Part shown: positions 17,655 to 27,945 of the stretch, piece by piece
Layout: every line of letters starts with the position of its first letter
Position numbering within the stretch: position 1 is the stretch's first letter
Assembly: GCA_038329965.1 (NCBI GenBank)
Contig: JBBQNN010000010.1
Span: 9,911 to 73,910, forward strand
Origin: QHCA01 sp003244095
GTDB taxonomy: Bacteria; Actinomycetota; Actinomycetes; Mycobacteriales; QHCA01
Direction: 5' to 3'
Length of the DNA stretch: 64,000 bases
Notes under the pieces: generated by a model
The model's input: the letters and a program-made list of their open reading frames with translations, nothing else
The model's database searches: none
What the model was told of the DNA's origin: nothing
Made by a program: the position numbers and the translations under genes

Positions 17655-18506
17655 GTGAGCCAGATCGCACCGCATCCCGGTGTCCCCCGCGCCCTTGAGT
17701 TGGCCGAAGGCTGGGTTGCGGTCCACGACACCGCCGCCTCCTCCGACGTCGCGGCCGCGGGTGACGTGCTCCTGGTGCCTGGTTTCACCGGCAGCAAGGA
17801 GGACTTCGCCCCCATCCTCGGCGGCCTGTCCGCGGCCGGCTTCCGTACCGTGTCGATGGACCTGCCCGGACAGCACGAGTCGCCGGGACCGGCGGACCGC
17901 AGCGCCTATGCCGTCGAGATGCTCGCCATGGCGGTCCTGGCAGTCGCCGGTGCCGTCACCGACCGGCCCGTGCATCTGTTGGGCCACTCCTTCGGCGGGC
18001 TGGTCTGCCGGGCCGCCGCCATCGCCGCGCCCGAGCGGCTGCGCTCCCTGGTCCTGCTCGGCTCCGGCCCATCGGCGATCGGCGGCGTACGGGCCGAGCG
18101 CCTGCGGACACTGCGGCCGGTGCTGGAGATCGGCGGCATGCCGGCGGTGTACGCGGCGATGGAGCAGTACGACCGGCTGGACCCGCGCTACGACGTGACC
18201 TCGCCGGAGCTGGCGGACTTCCTGCGCCGGCGTTTCCTGGCCTCCTCGTCGCACGGCCTGCGCGGCATGGGCGACGCGCTGTCGAGCGAGCCGGACAGGG
18301 TGGCCGAACTGCGGGCGACCGGGTTGCCGGTGCTGGTGGCGTACGGCGAGGGCGACGACGCGTGGCCACCGCAGGTCCAGGCAGACATGGCGGCGCGGCT
18401 CGGCGCACGGTGCGCCGTGATCTCCGGCGCGATGCACTCCCCCGCGATCGAGCGGACGCAGCAGACGGTCGACGTACTCACCGAGTTCTGGCGCCGGTGC
18501 CGGTGA
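17655..18506 (+). CDS. Alpha/beta-fold hydrolase
   Basis: A 283-residue enzyme with the strand-loop VLLVPGFTGSKEDF, the segment MDLPGQHESPG, the nucleophile elbow LLGHSFGGLV and a late strand VLVAYGEGDDAW with the acid residue. The final His is in the region SGAMHSPAIE. Family members are esterases, lactonases or haloperoxidase-like enzymes; no substrate can be inferred. The GTG at 17655 has GGAGGG six bases upstream. The stop overlaps the start of the DUF2236 gene as GTGA. Confidence 0.9.
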   Translation: MSQIAPHPGVPRALELAEGWVAVHDTAASSDVAAAGDVLLVPGFTGSKEDFAPILGGLSAAGFRTVSMDLPGQHESPGPADRSAYAVEMLAMAVLAVAGAVTDRPVHLLGHSFGGLVCRAAAIAAPERLRSLVLLGSGPSAIGGVRAERLRTLRPVLEIGGMPAVYAAMEQYDRLDPRYDVTSPELADFLRRRFLASSSHGLRGMGDALSSEPDRVAELRATGLPVLVAYGEGDDAWPPQVQADMAARLGARCAVISGAMHSPAIERTQQTVDVLTEFWRRCR

Positions 18507-19288
18507 CTTCGGTGGGCGAGGGACTGTTCGGGCCCGACAGCGTGACGTGGCGGCTGCATGCCGACCCGACGTTGATCGTCGGCGGGCTGCGGGCGTTGTT
18601 CCTGCAGGCGCTGCACCCGGCCGTCGTCGTCGCCACGCTGGAGCACTCCGACTTCCGGGCCGACCCGTGGGGCCGGCTGGTGCGCACCGGTGAGTACGTC
18701 GGCACGATCACGTACGGCACCACGGCCGAGGCCCGCCGGGCCGCCGCCCGGGTGAAGGGGATGCACCGGCGAGTGCCGGGCGCCGGCGATCCGGACCTGC
18801 TGCTGTGGGTGCACGCCTGCGAGATCAGCTCCTTCCTGAGCACCGCACGCCGGGCCGGCCTGCGGCTGTCCAGCGCCGATGCCGACCGCTACGTGGCGGA
18901 GCAGACCGTGGCGGCGACCCTCATCGGTGCTTCCGCCGGCCCCGGCTCGGTCGCTGAGCTGCAGGACTACTGCGACGACATGCGGCCGAACCTGGTGATG
19001 ACACCGCAGGCCCGCGCGGCGGCGAGGTACGTACTGCTGCCGCCGATGCCCCGGGCCGTGCTACTCGGCACACCCGCGCGGCCCGCCTGGGCCGGCCTCG
19101 CCACGCTCGGGTTTGCCCTACTTCCGCGATGGGCGCGGCGGATGTACGCCATGCCTGGCCTGCCGACCACCGACCTGGCCGCGACGGCGGCCGTGGCGGC
19201 CCTGCGCACCGGCCTGCTGGCCGTGCCGCCGGTCCTGCGCGACGGGCCACACCTGAAGGCGGCGAAAGCCCGCGTTGCCGTGGGCTAG
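18503..19288 (+). CDS. DUF2236 / MpaB-like oxygenase family protein
   Basis: The 261-residue protein shows the DUF2236 signature: an N-terminal SVTWRLHADP segment, the HP motif in FLQALHPAVVVATLEHSDF, DPWGRLVRTGEYV, and a conserved His in LLWVHACEISSFL. Members related to MpaB and latex-clearing protein bind heme through such His residues; oxygenase activity is inferred only from the family. It is translationally coupled to the upstream hydrolase (GTGA). Its TAG stop interleaves with the stop of the opposite-strand comB-like gene at a CTAG tetramer. Confidence 0.85.
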   Translation: MTSVGEGLFGPDSVTWRLHADPTLIVGGLRALFLQALHPAVVVATLEHSDFRADPWGRLVRTGEYVGTITYGTTAEARRAAARVKGMHRRVPGAGDPDLLLWVHACEISSFLSTARRAGLRLSSADADRYVAEQTVAATLIGASAGPGSVAELQDYCDDMRPNLVMTPQARAAARYVLLPPMPRAVLLGTPARPAWAGLATLGFALLPRWARRMYAMPGLPTTDLAATAAVAALRTGLLAVPPVLRDGPHLKAAKARVAVG

Positions 19289-20058
19289 CTCCCATCCACG
19301 AACCGCTGGTCGAGCAGGATCGGGACGACGTCGCTCCGGTCGACCTCGGCCGCGATCTCCACGTCGGCCCGGTAGCCGTTGTCGGTCAGCTCCCGGCCGC
19401 TGGCACAGGACAGCAGCGCGGCGAGCTCGCGACCGCGCACGGCCGCATGACCGACCCGAGCCAACTCGGCTTCGGGCGAGAGCGAGGTCCAGCCGGCCGC
19501 CGCCAGGCCGGCGATCACCGCACCCGCTCCCCAGAGATCCTCGAGCGCGGGCCGCAGGCCCCCGTCGGGCCACCGCTCCCCGGCGGCGATCACGGCCACG
19601 CTCGCCGTACCCGTAACGTGGTGCGAGCCGATCCAGGCCGCCACCGCCGCGGCATTGCGCAGCGACGCGCCCAGACACTCCGCCCCGCCGGACCCGAGCT
19701 GGTGGGCGATCGTCGAGCCGTTCGGCGACGGGAGCACCAGCCGCGCGGCCGGCTCGGCCGCCCTGACACTGGCCGCGGACAGGCTAATTCCGCCCGGCTC
19801 GGCGGCCGACCGCCCGACGGCCAGAACGGCGTCGTGCTCCCGCGCGTAGGCGACCGCGGTCTCGTCGTTCCAGCGGTACGGCAGGACGAGGGTGCCGCCG
19901 TCGAGAGCGACGGTGAGCGTGGTCGTGAAGGACAGCACGTCGACCACGACGGCGACATCGGCGCCGGCGGCAACGGCGGTCGCTCCCCGCGTACCCCAGT
20001 CGAAGCGGATGCCATAGGAACCTTGCCGGTGGGCGGCGTCCTGCCAGGCCGACATCAT
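19285..20058 (-). CDS. 2-phosphosulfolactate phosphatase family protein (ComB-like)
   Basis: A 257-residue protein with the ComB fold signature: VVVDVLSFTTTL near the N-terminus, LPSPNGSTI in the middle and a C-terminal segment AELLSC-like followed by DVEIAAEVD. ComB removes phosphate from 2-phosphosulfolactate in coenzyme M and sulfolactate metabolism. No other sulfolactate gene is adjacent, so the true substrate in this organism is open. The start ATG at 20058 lies seven bases from the ATG of the divergent gene, leaving almost no room for separate promoters. Confidence 0.82.
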   Translation of the reverse strand: MMSAWQDAAHRQGSYGIRFDWGTRGATAVAAGADVAVVVDVLSFTTTLTVALDGGTLVLPYRWNDETAVAYAREHDAVLAVGRSAAEPGGISLSAASVRAAEPAARLVLPSPNGSTIAHQLGSGGAECLGASLRNAAAVAAWIGSHHVTGTASVAVIAAGERWPDGGLRPALEDLWGAGAVIAGLAAAGWTSLSPEAELARVGHAAVRGRELAALLSCASGRELTDNGYRADVEIAAEVDRSDVVPILLDQRFVDGS

Positions 20059-20064
20059 GGGTAC

Positions 20065-20361
20065 ATGATCCTCGAACACGCGCTGCTGCCCGTGAAGGCC
20101 GGCCGGGAGGCGGACTTCGAGTCGGCGTTCGCCACCGCCCGGGCGATCATCGCCGCCATGCCCGGCTTCGGCGGCTTGACCCTGTCCCGGTGCGTCGAGC
20201 GGCCGGGCACCTACCTGCTGCTGGTCGAATGGCGCACTCTGGCCGACCACACCGTCGGCTTCCGCGGGTCGGCGGACTACCAGAAGTGGCGAAGCCTGCT
20301 GCACCACTTCTACGAGCCCTTTCCCGCCGTCGAGCACTACGAGCAGGTGCTCTCTGCGTGA
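20065..20361 (+). CDS. Antibiotic biosynthesis monooxygenase-domain protein (ABM fold)
   Basis: A 98-residue dimeric alpha/beta barrel protein. MILEHALLPVKAGREADFESAFA and the strand pair YLLLVEWRTLADH are typical of ABM-family proteins. These include cofactor-free quinol monooxygenases, heme-degrading enzymes and many uncharacterised members. No antibiotic cluster surrounds it. The stop overlaps the following kinase-like gene as GTGA. Its start is only six bases from that of the divergent comB-like gene, so it may have little or no leader. Confidence 0.83.
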   Translation: MILEHALLPVKAGREADFESAFATARAIIAAMPGFGGLTLSRCVERPGTYLLLVEWRTLADHTVGFRGSADYQKWRSLLHHFYEPFPAVEHYEQVLSA

Positions 20362-20795
20362 CCATGCTCGTCGTGTTCGCCGGCCGGCCGGGCACCGGCA
20401 AGACCACTCTGTCGCGCCTTCTGGGCGCTGAACTGCGCGCCGCGGTGCTCCGGATCGACGTGATCGAGGCCACGGTCGTCCGCAGCGGTCTGGCGGCGCA
20501 ACCGGTGGGGTCGATCGGGTACGACATCGCCCGTCACCTGGCAGCCGACTGCCTCGCCGCCGGCACATCGGTGGTCGTGGATGCGGTCAACCCGGTTGCG
20601 GAGGCGCGCCAAGGGTGGCGCACGCTGGCAGTCGCGGCCGCGGTCCCGCTGCACGTCGTCGAAGTGGCGTTGGCCGATGCCGGCGAGCATCGCCGTCGGG
20701 TCGACGGCCCGCGGCTGCTGGTCGACGGGGGTGCGGCGGGCCAGGCGATGGCAGCGATCCGTGATCACATCGGGATCTCGCCACGGCATCGGTAA
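20358..20795 (+). CDS. Small P-loop ATPase/kinase
   Basis: A 145-residue protein beginning with a strand and Walker A (LVVFAGRPGTGKTTL), then IDVIEATVV and a second strand SVVVDAVNP. This order (P-loop, substrate Asp, second acidic strand) fits small AAA_33-type or gluconate/shikimate-like kinases. The acceptor is unknown. GTG at 20358 overlaps the ABM stop; ATG at 20364 is the alternative. Confidence 0.8.
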   Translation: MTMLVVFAGRPGTGKTTLSRLLGAELRAAVLRIDVIEATVVRSGLAAQPVGSIGYDIARHLAADCLAAGTSVVVDAVNPVAEARQGWRTLAVAAAVPLHVVEVALADAGEHRRRVDGPRLLVDGGAAGQAMAAIRDHIGISPRHR

Positions 20796-20822
20796 CCTAC
20801 ACAGGTCGAGAGGAGATGGGCG

Positions 20823-21224
20823 ATGGCTAGCGGGACCAAGGAGGACCCCTGGGAGCTCAAGACCGCCCCGGGCAGCTCCGCCTACACGATGTATCGCGAC
20901 GCCGCGGCCGATCCGCCGGTCCTGGTCTGCGAGGTCGGTTCGACCACGCTGAAGTACCGCCTGCAGGCGGTCGACGACCTGCACGCGTGGCTCAAGGGGC
21001 AGGACGGCTGGGTGCCGCTCGGCGCGGCCGACGAGAGCAAGCCGGCAGCCGACGGCACGGTCGAGGCGTGGGGTCGCTCGGAGGGCAATCCGGTCGGCGG
21101 GTGGTACGGGCTGCGCAAGGGCTACCGGGGACGGTTCGGGATGTACCTGCCTCCGCTACTGGAGGCCCTGGGCCTTGCCGAGCTCACCCACGACGCCCGC
21201 AACAATCAGGTGCGGGCAGTCTGA
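20823..21224 (+). CDS. Conserved actinobacterial protein of unknown function
   Basis: A soluble 133-residue protein with a well-defined actinobacterial look, starting MASGTKEDPWELKTAPG and ending GMYLPPLLEALGLAELTHDARNN. It probably belongs to DUF6855, which is recalled rather than checked. A clear GAGAGGAG box precedes the ATG. The last 69 bases overlap the convergent acetyltransferase-like gene, so both proteins share coding DNA on opposite strands. No function can be assigned. Confidence 0.82.
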   Translation: MASGTKEDPWELKTAPGSSAYTMYRDAAADPPVLVCEVGSTTLKYRLQAVDDLHAWLKGQDGWVPLGAADESKPAADGTVEAWGRSEGNPVGGWYGLRKGYRGRFGMYLPPLLEALGLAELTHDARNNQVRAV

Positions 21225-21887
21225 CCGGCTGGACCTGCGGAACAGCTGAAGCGAGCCGATCGGCGCGAACCCGGCTGCCAGCAAAGCGCGGACGCTGGCG
21301 GCATTGCCCGGTGCGACGGCCGAGACGACCAGTCGGCCGGCCGGCACCGCGCCCAGGGCGTCGCGGACGAGCGCGCGCCCGCCGCCGGTGCCGCGCCGCT
21401 GCGGCTCGAGTTCGAAGCTGAGCTCCGGCAGCCCGGCCAGGCCCTTGGCCACGATCACGACCCCGGACCGGTCGGGGTCCGGATACCCCAGGACCCGGAC
21501 GTCGTCGCGGAGGTCGGCGGCGAGCCGCGCCCTCGGGTGCTCGGCAAGCTCGGGCCGCTCCACGAGCGGTGTCGGCCCGACGGCCCCGCGGCCGACCAGC
21601 AGCAGGTCCAGGCTGTCGATCCAGCCGTCCCTTCCGGCCAGCGTGCTGATCAGCCGCGGGTCGTGCGCCCCGCCGTACCCGTCGACACCGAGCTCGACAA
21701 GTCGCTCGTCGGTGATGTCCGGGCAGACGGCGAACACCGCGTGCCCGGTGAACGCGAAGACGCCCTCCAGGTCGGGTCGCCACGGCGGCACGCGCCGCCA
21801 GCCCCCGTCGGCCGGCAGGAAGCGGCCCTCCGCCATGTCGCCGATCAACTCGGCGAGCGGAGGGCCGCCCTGCTCTGACGTCGGCAC
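21156..21887 (-). CDS. GNAT-like N-acetyltransferase
   Basis: A 243-residue protein. The C-terminal third shows the acetyl-CoA-binding pattern of GNAT enzymes: a strand GVVIVAKG, then QRRGTGGGRALVRDAL (the R-x-x-G-x-G/A turn and helix), and VAPGNAASVRALLAAGFAPIGS. The N-terminal half contains FAFTGHAVFAVCPDI and is family-specific. The acceptor is unknown. The GTG start at 21887 is 15 bp from the lon stop region on the same strand. Its 3' end overlaps the upstream-facing unknown gene by 69 bp. Confidence 0.8.
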   Translation of the reverse strand: MPTSEQGGPPLAELIGDMAEGRFLPADGGWRRVPPWRPDLEGVFAFTGHAVFAVCPDITDERLVELGVDGYGGAHDPRLISTLAGRDGWIDSLDLLLVGRGAVGPTPLVERPELAEHPRARLAADLRDDVRVLGYPDPDRSGVVIVAKGLAGLPELSFELEPQRRGTGGGRALVRDALGAVPAGRLVVSAVAPGNAASVRALLAAGFAPIGSLQLFRRSSRSDCPHLIVAGVVGELGKAQGLQ

Positions 21888-21902
21888 ACGGCCAACTGTG
21901 CC

Positions 21903-24260
<2,358 letters not shown>

Positions 24261-24272
24261 GTCATCCTCCAT

Positions 24273-24293
24273 CTTGAGCCTTCTCGACTCAAC
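24273..24293 (-). promoter_or_regulatory. HAIR operator (HspR site) before lon
   Basis: On the + strand it reads CTTGAGC-N7-ACTCAAC, 12 of 14 matches to the HspR-associated inverted repeat CTTGAGT-N7-ACTCAAG, with the exact 7-bp spacer. It lies between the expected promoter and the lon ribosome site, so bound HspR would block transcription until heat shock. No hspR or dnaK gene is in this window. Confidence 0.85.
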
Positions 24294-24558
24294 GCTGGAG
24301 TCGGGCCAGGATTCCCGGATTTCGCCCTCAGCGTGACAGTGGACAGCCAGGGATCGGGAGTCTTGCCGGGCGCAGAAGCGGCGATGTGCGTGCGGCAGAA
24401 GGCCGCAATTGGCTCGCTTGCCTGTCGACGAACGGGATGATTCCCCACTCATTAGTCAAAGTAATGCATACTGGTCACAAACATTCGCTGGACCAACCTG
24501 TTGCATACCTCGACACTTGCCCAGTGCTGACGACGAGGGTGAGGTGGGCGATCGCTCG
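24294..24558. other. Intergenic region upstream of lon
   Basis: No convincing gene on either strand. The segment is visibly richer in A/T than the flanking genes, for example around 24440-24500. It should contain the lon promoter on the minus strand. Confidence 0.5.
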
Positions 24559-24813
24559 AATCCTCGACCGGCTACGGGAGACGGCTCCCGGCGCCACCGC
24601 CCGGCCGACTTCCCGGTCGCGGCATTGCGGCGGGTCGCTGCCGACCACCCGATCGAGCGGGTGACTGCGACCGATGGCAACCACGGCCGGGCGGTGGCGC
24701 GCAGGGGTGGCCGGCTCGGCCTACCCGTGCGCGTGCTCCTACCGCACGGAACTCCCGCCGGTGCGAGGGCGGCGATCGCCGCGGAAGGCGCCGCAGTGAG
24801 CCATGAGATCTGA
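24559..24813 (+). pseudogene. Remnant of a PLP-dependent diaminopropionate ammonia-lyase/threonine dehydratase-like enzyme
   Basis: One frame reads VTATDGNHGRAVARR, then GRLGLPVRVLLPHGT and AAIAAEGAAV. This matches the conserved TDGNHGRAVA segment and the following helix-strand of PLP lyases such as diaminopropionate ammonia-lyase. Only about 65 residues survive. The PLP-lysine region before it and the glycine loop and C-terminal half after it are missing, and the frame stops at 24813. It is a decayed fragment, not an expressed enzyme. It lies in a lower-G+C stretch before the secreted peptidase gene. Confidence 0.6.
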
Positions 24814-25118
24814 CGACTCGGCCATAGCGGCCGGGTTCACCGGCGCGGGCTGCAAGCGGGACCTGGGGCTCTGTGGTGCCGTCTGGCCGTCCGAGACGTC
24901 GATCATCGGTTCGCTGCCCTGTTCGCCGCGCAGGCCGCCGAACTGCCGCGCTGCTCGGCTGGGTCGTCGCCGGGCTCGCGGTGAGCGTGCTCGCGCCCGT
25001 CCATGCCGAACTGGGCGGGATGTTTCCTGTCTCGGGCGAAACGGCGAGATTCCCGCACTTTGCTTTCGGCAGCCGCGTCGGCCCCTGTCCACGCATCCCA
25101 AGCGAAAGCGAGTATGAG
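24814..25118. other. Gap between lyase remnant and M1 peptidase gene
   Basis: Open frames here show no coherent protein and are likely decay product or leader sequence. The peptidase promoter should be near 25020-25110. No clear hairpin or repeat was seen. Confidence 0.45.
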
Positions 25119-26942
25119 ATGGCTGCATCAAAGCCGCGGACGGTCATCGTCCTAGCTGCCTGCGGGTTCCTCCTGGCCGGCCTCGGGTACGCGTCGCCCT
25201 CCAGCGCTTCCCCCGGCTCCAGCGACTCCACCGGTACAGACGGCTGTTCCGCGGGCGCCCGCACACTCGCACAACCCGGCTCGCACCTCTACCCGGAAGT
25301 CGGAAACGGCGGCTACACCAGCGTTCACACGCTGGTCCACATGGTCTACGACGCCGACACGAACACGTTTCTGACCGGCAACCAGGTGGTACTCACCCAG
25401 CGCGCCACCCAGTGCCTGACCAACTTCAGCCTGGACTTCGAACGGCGCTCCAACAACGCGGCCGAGGGCCCGAACATGGCCGTGCAGTCGGTCACCGTGA
25501 ACGGCCGGGCCGCTCGGTTCAGGTTCGCCCAACCCGCCTATCCCGGCGACGCGAATGGGCCCGACGACCCGAACCCGGCAGCCCGTGAGGCATCACAGAC
25601 CAACCCGGCCGGCGGTCCCGACCACAACCCGCTACCGCCCGCCTGCACACCGCAACTGCTCTCGGACAAGGCATCCGCCAGGCACTCGTTGAACGGGACG
25701 CAGTGTCCGGCCAACAAGCTCGTCATCACGCCCGCCCAACCGATCAGGGACCGGGCGAACTTCGAGGTCAAGGTCAACTACACCGGCCGGCCCGGAGTTC
25801 ACAACGACGGCGACGGCGGCAGGGAAGGCTGGTGGCGCACACCGAACGGCGGGTTCGTGATCACCGAACCCATCGGAACGCAGGCCTGGATGCCGCTAAA
25901 CAACTACCCGACCGCCAAGCCCACCTACGACTTCTCCGACACGGTCACTGCCGGCCGGACGGTTGTCGCCAACGGCGTGCTTGGTTCGGTCAGGCACAAC
26001 CGGCCCGACAACCAGTTCCCCGGCGGATCGGTCACCTGGAACTGGCGCTCGACCGCGCCGATCGCCAGCTATCTCGTCGAGAACAGCGTGGGCAAGTTCC
26101 ACCTGACCGAGCGGACAGCCGACAACGGCACCAGGTACTACGTCGGCCAGGACGCCTCGATCAGCGCCGAACGGCAGAAAGAGAACCTGGCGATCATGAA
26201 CGAGCACCAGGACATCACCGAGTACGAGAGCCTGTTCACCGGCGCCTATCCGTTCGCCTCCAACGGTGTCTTCGTCGGCACGCCCAAGGTAGGCGATCAG
26301 ATGGAGATGCAGACAATGATCGTGTTCGACAACAGCAGAATCGACACGAGCACGTTCTACCACGAGAACATGCACCAGTGGTGGGGTGACAACGTCGGTG
26401 AGTCCAGCATCGAGATGACATTCTTCAAAGAAGGCATGGCAGTCGTGTCCGAGATGCTGTTCGCCGCACGCAAAGCCGAGGCCAAGGCGGGCGGCCCGCA
26501 GTCGAAGAAGGGGCAGGCCGCGTTCCAGGCGAGCCTGGTCAAGCAGTTCGACAGGATATACCGCAGCAAGGGCAAGTTCTGGACCGTCGCACCGTCGAAC
26601 CCGGATGCGTTCAACCTGTTTGACGACAGCAACACCTACAACCGTCCAGGCGCCGCCTACATTGCACTGCGCCAAATTCTCGGCTCGACGAACTTCACCC
26701 AGGCCCTGCAGCAGATCCAGCGCGCGTACGGGGGCGGCACCATCACCGAGCCCCAGTTGGAGGCGGCCTTTGCCCACTGGCTGCCGGTACAGACTGGAAC
26801 CTGCCGGGCGCGGCTGAGCCAATTCTTCCGCCAATGGTTCGACACTGCCTACCCGGCCGGAGGCGGCAAGGATCGACCTCAACTCACCGGCCCTGGCCTC
26901 ACCGGCCCCGGCTTCTACAGCGCCGGCGGAGGATGCGCCTAA
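25119..26942 (+). CDS. Secreted M1-family (gluzincin) metallopeptidase
   Basis: A 607-residue exported protein. A signal peptide (basic start, VIVLAACGFLLAGLGYAS core, Ala-Ser cleavage region) leads to an N-terminal beta domain and then the catalytic domain. The zinc site is HENMH at residues 415-419 with the third ligand Glu438 in FFKEGMAVVSE, the exact HExxH-18-E spacing. The aminopeptidase GAMEN exopeptidase motif is replaced by DQMEM, so its specificity may differ from classical M1 aminopeptidases. A Gly/Pro-rich tail ends the chain. Codon use includes AGA, AGG and ATA, which are uncommon in neighbours, suggesting acquisition. Confidence 0.9.
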   Translation: MAASKPRTVIVLAACGFLLAGLGYASPSSASPGSSDSTGTDGCSAGARTLAQPGSHLYPEVGNGGYTSVHTLVHMVYDADTNTFLTGNQVVLTQRATQCLTNFSLDFERRSNNAAEGPNMAVQSVTVNGRAARFRFAQPAYPGDANGPDDPNPAAREASQTNPAGGPDHNPLPPACTPQLLSDKASARHSLNGTQCPANKLVITPAQPIRDRANFEVKVNYTGRPGVHNDGDGGREGWWRTPNGGFVITEPIGTQAWMPLNNYPTAKPTYDFSDTVTAGRTVVANGVLGSVRHNRPDNQFPGGSVTWNWRSTAPIASYLVENSVGKFHLTERTADNGTRYYVGQDASISAERQKENLAIMNEHQDITEYESLFTGAYPFASNGVFVGTPKVGDQMEMQTMIVFDNSRIDTSTFYHENMHQWWGDNVGESSIEMTFFKEGMAVVSEMLFAARKAEAKAGGPQSKKGQAAFQASLVKQFDRIYRSKGKFWTVAPSNPDAFNLFDDSNTYNRPGAAYIALRQILGSTNFTQALQQIQRAYGGGTITEPQLEAAFAHWLPVQTGTCRARLSQFFRQWFDTAYPAGGGKDRPQLTGPGLTGPGFYSAGGGCA

Positions 26943-27009
26943 CGACGAGGCCCGGACCGACCCAGCAGACCCCACGGGACGGCCCTGATTCTCGCTCACC
27001 GGAAGACCT

Positions 27010-27738
27010 TCACGACCGGGCGATCAGGTCCGCGATGCCGTCGAGGATCCGCTCCAGACCGAAGTGGAACTCGGTGTCGAGATCGTCGTCGTCATCGAGC
27101 GCGCCGGAGGCGATCGCCCGATGCAGGGCGGGGAAGTCCTCAGCGGTGGTCAACCGGAGCAGCAGCGATCCGTACCCGGGCATGACGGGTGCGCCACCGG
27201 AGGCGGCAGCGATGTCGGCGGTGAGCGTGGCTTCGTTGCGGACGAAGCCGCTGATCAGCAGGACCGTCGACAGCTTCTGGCTCTCCGACAGCGGACTGCC
27301 CGCGAGTCCCTGCAGGGCGTTCTCCAGCCAGGCGACGTTGTTCGGCCCGATCGGCGGCGCGCTGATGGGCACGCGCAGCGCCCACGGCTGGCGCCGATAG
27401 GACCTGCGGATGCCCAGCGCCCATCGCGTCAGGCCGGCCCGCCAGTCCTCCCCGGGCGCGGCGGGGGGCGGCTTGCCCAGCCCGGTGTCGACCATCAGCG
27501 TCAGCAGTTCGTCCTTGGCCGAGACGTAGCGGTAGAGGGACATCGTCGAGGCGCCGAGCTCGGCGGCCACTCGACTCATCGACAGCGCACCGAGGCCGTC
27601 GACGAGGGCGATCTTGATCGCCGCGGCGACGATCTGCTCCAGGGTCAGGCCGCGCTTGGGCCCCCGGCTGGAACGGTCACGCAGCCCCCACGCCAGCTCG
27701 ATGCCGCCCGGGAGCTCCGGCCGGGTGCTCTCGTCCAC
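27010..27738 (-). CDS. TetR-family repressor, TetR_C class, beside a drug ABC exporter
   Basis: A 242-residue regulator with a DNA-binding domain (LTLEQIVAAAIKIALVDG, then AAELGASTMSLYRYVSAKDEL) and a C-terminal ligand domain of the tetracycline-repressor class (RAGLTRWALGIRRSYRRQPWALRVPI). It is divergent from the ABC exporter genes. A 36-bp inverted repeat over the exporter promoter is its likely operator. It probably releases the promoter when a hydrophobic drug binds. The ATG/GTG start at 27738 yields a short acidic arm before the first helix. Confidence 0.92.
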   Translation of the reverse strand: MDESTRPELPGGIELAWGLRDRSSRGPKRGLTLEQIVAAAIKIALVDGLGALSMSRVAAELGASTMSLYRYVSAKDELLTLMVDTGLGKPPPAAPGEDWRAGLTRWALGIRRSYRRQPWALRVPISAPPIGPNNVAWLENALQGLAGSPLSESQKLSTVLLISGFVRNEATLTADIAAASGGAPVMPGYGSLLLRLTTAEDFPALHRAIASGALDDDDDLDTEFHFGLERILDGIADLIARS

Positions 27739-27780
27739 GCACCCTCCCGCACATCAGCACATCATGGCCACCGCGCTCAT

Positions 27781-27830
27781 GATCCAGGGAAGGTTAGTCC
27801 GGTGGCAACGGGACCGACCTTCCCTGGATC
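27781..27830. repeat. Long inverted repeat in the tetR/ABC intergenic region
   Basis: Arms 27781-27800 and 27811-27830 match at 18 of 20 positions (starting GATCCAGGGAAGG and ending CCTTCCCTGGATC) around a 10-nt loop. The structure could form a strong hairpin in a transcript from either strand. It is distinct from the TetR operator about 65 bp further on. It could be an attenuator for either gene, a bidirectional terminator relic, or the end of a small mobile repeat. Confidence 0.65.
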
Positions 27831-27872
27831 TTGGACGCCGGCCCGAGCGGGCGTCGATGCGGTCTTCCGTCG

Positions 27873-27900
27873 TTGACGCCCTCCGCCTGCTGTGTATATC
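27873..27900 (+). promoter_or_regulatory. Predicted promoter of the ABC exporter operon
   Basis: A TTGACG -35 at 27873-27878 and TATATC -10 at 27895-27900 are separated by 16 bp. The -10 lies inside the left arm of the TetR-type operator. The start codon is at 27946, with AGGAG in the leader. Confidence 0.6.
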
Positions 27901-27929
27901 GTACGCAGAACAATCTGCGGATGATATAC
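27894..27929. promoter_or_regulatory. TetR-type operator
   Basis: Left arm GTATATCGTACGCAG and right arm CTGCGGATGATATAC form an inverted repeat, 13 of 15 positions symmetric, around a 6-bp centre. It overlaps the predicted -10 box, as expected for a repressor site controlling the exporter, and possibly the divergent tetR gene. Confidence 0.72.
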
Positions 27930-27945
27930 GCAATAGGAGCCTGGG

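Noticed and set aside
24803..25117. Possible small Arg-rich gene before the M1 peptidase
   Set aside because: No ribosome site, no similarity, ends in the peptidase leader; likely noise in decayed DNA.
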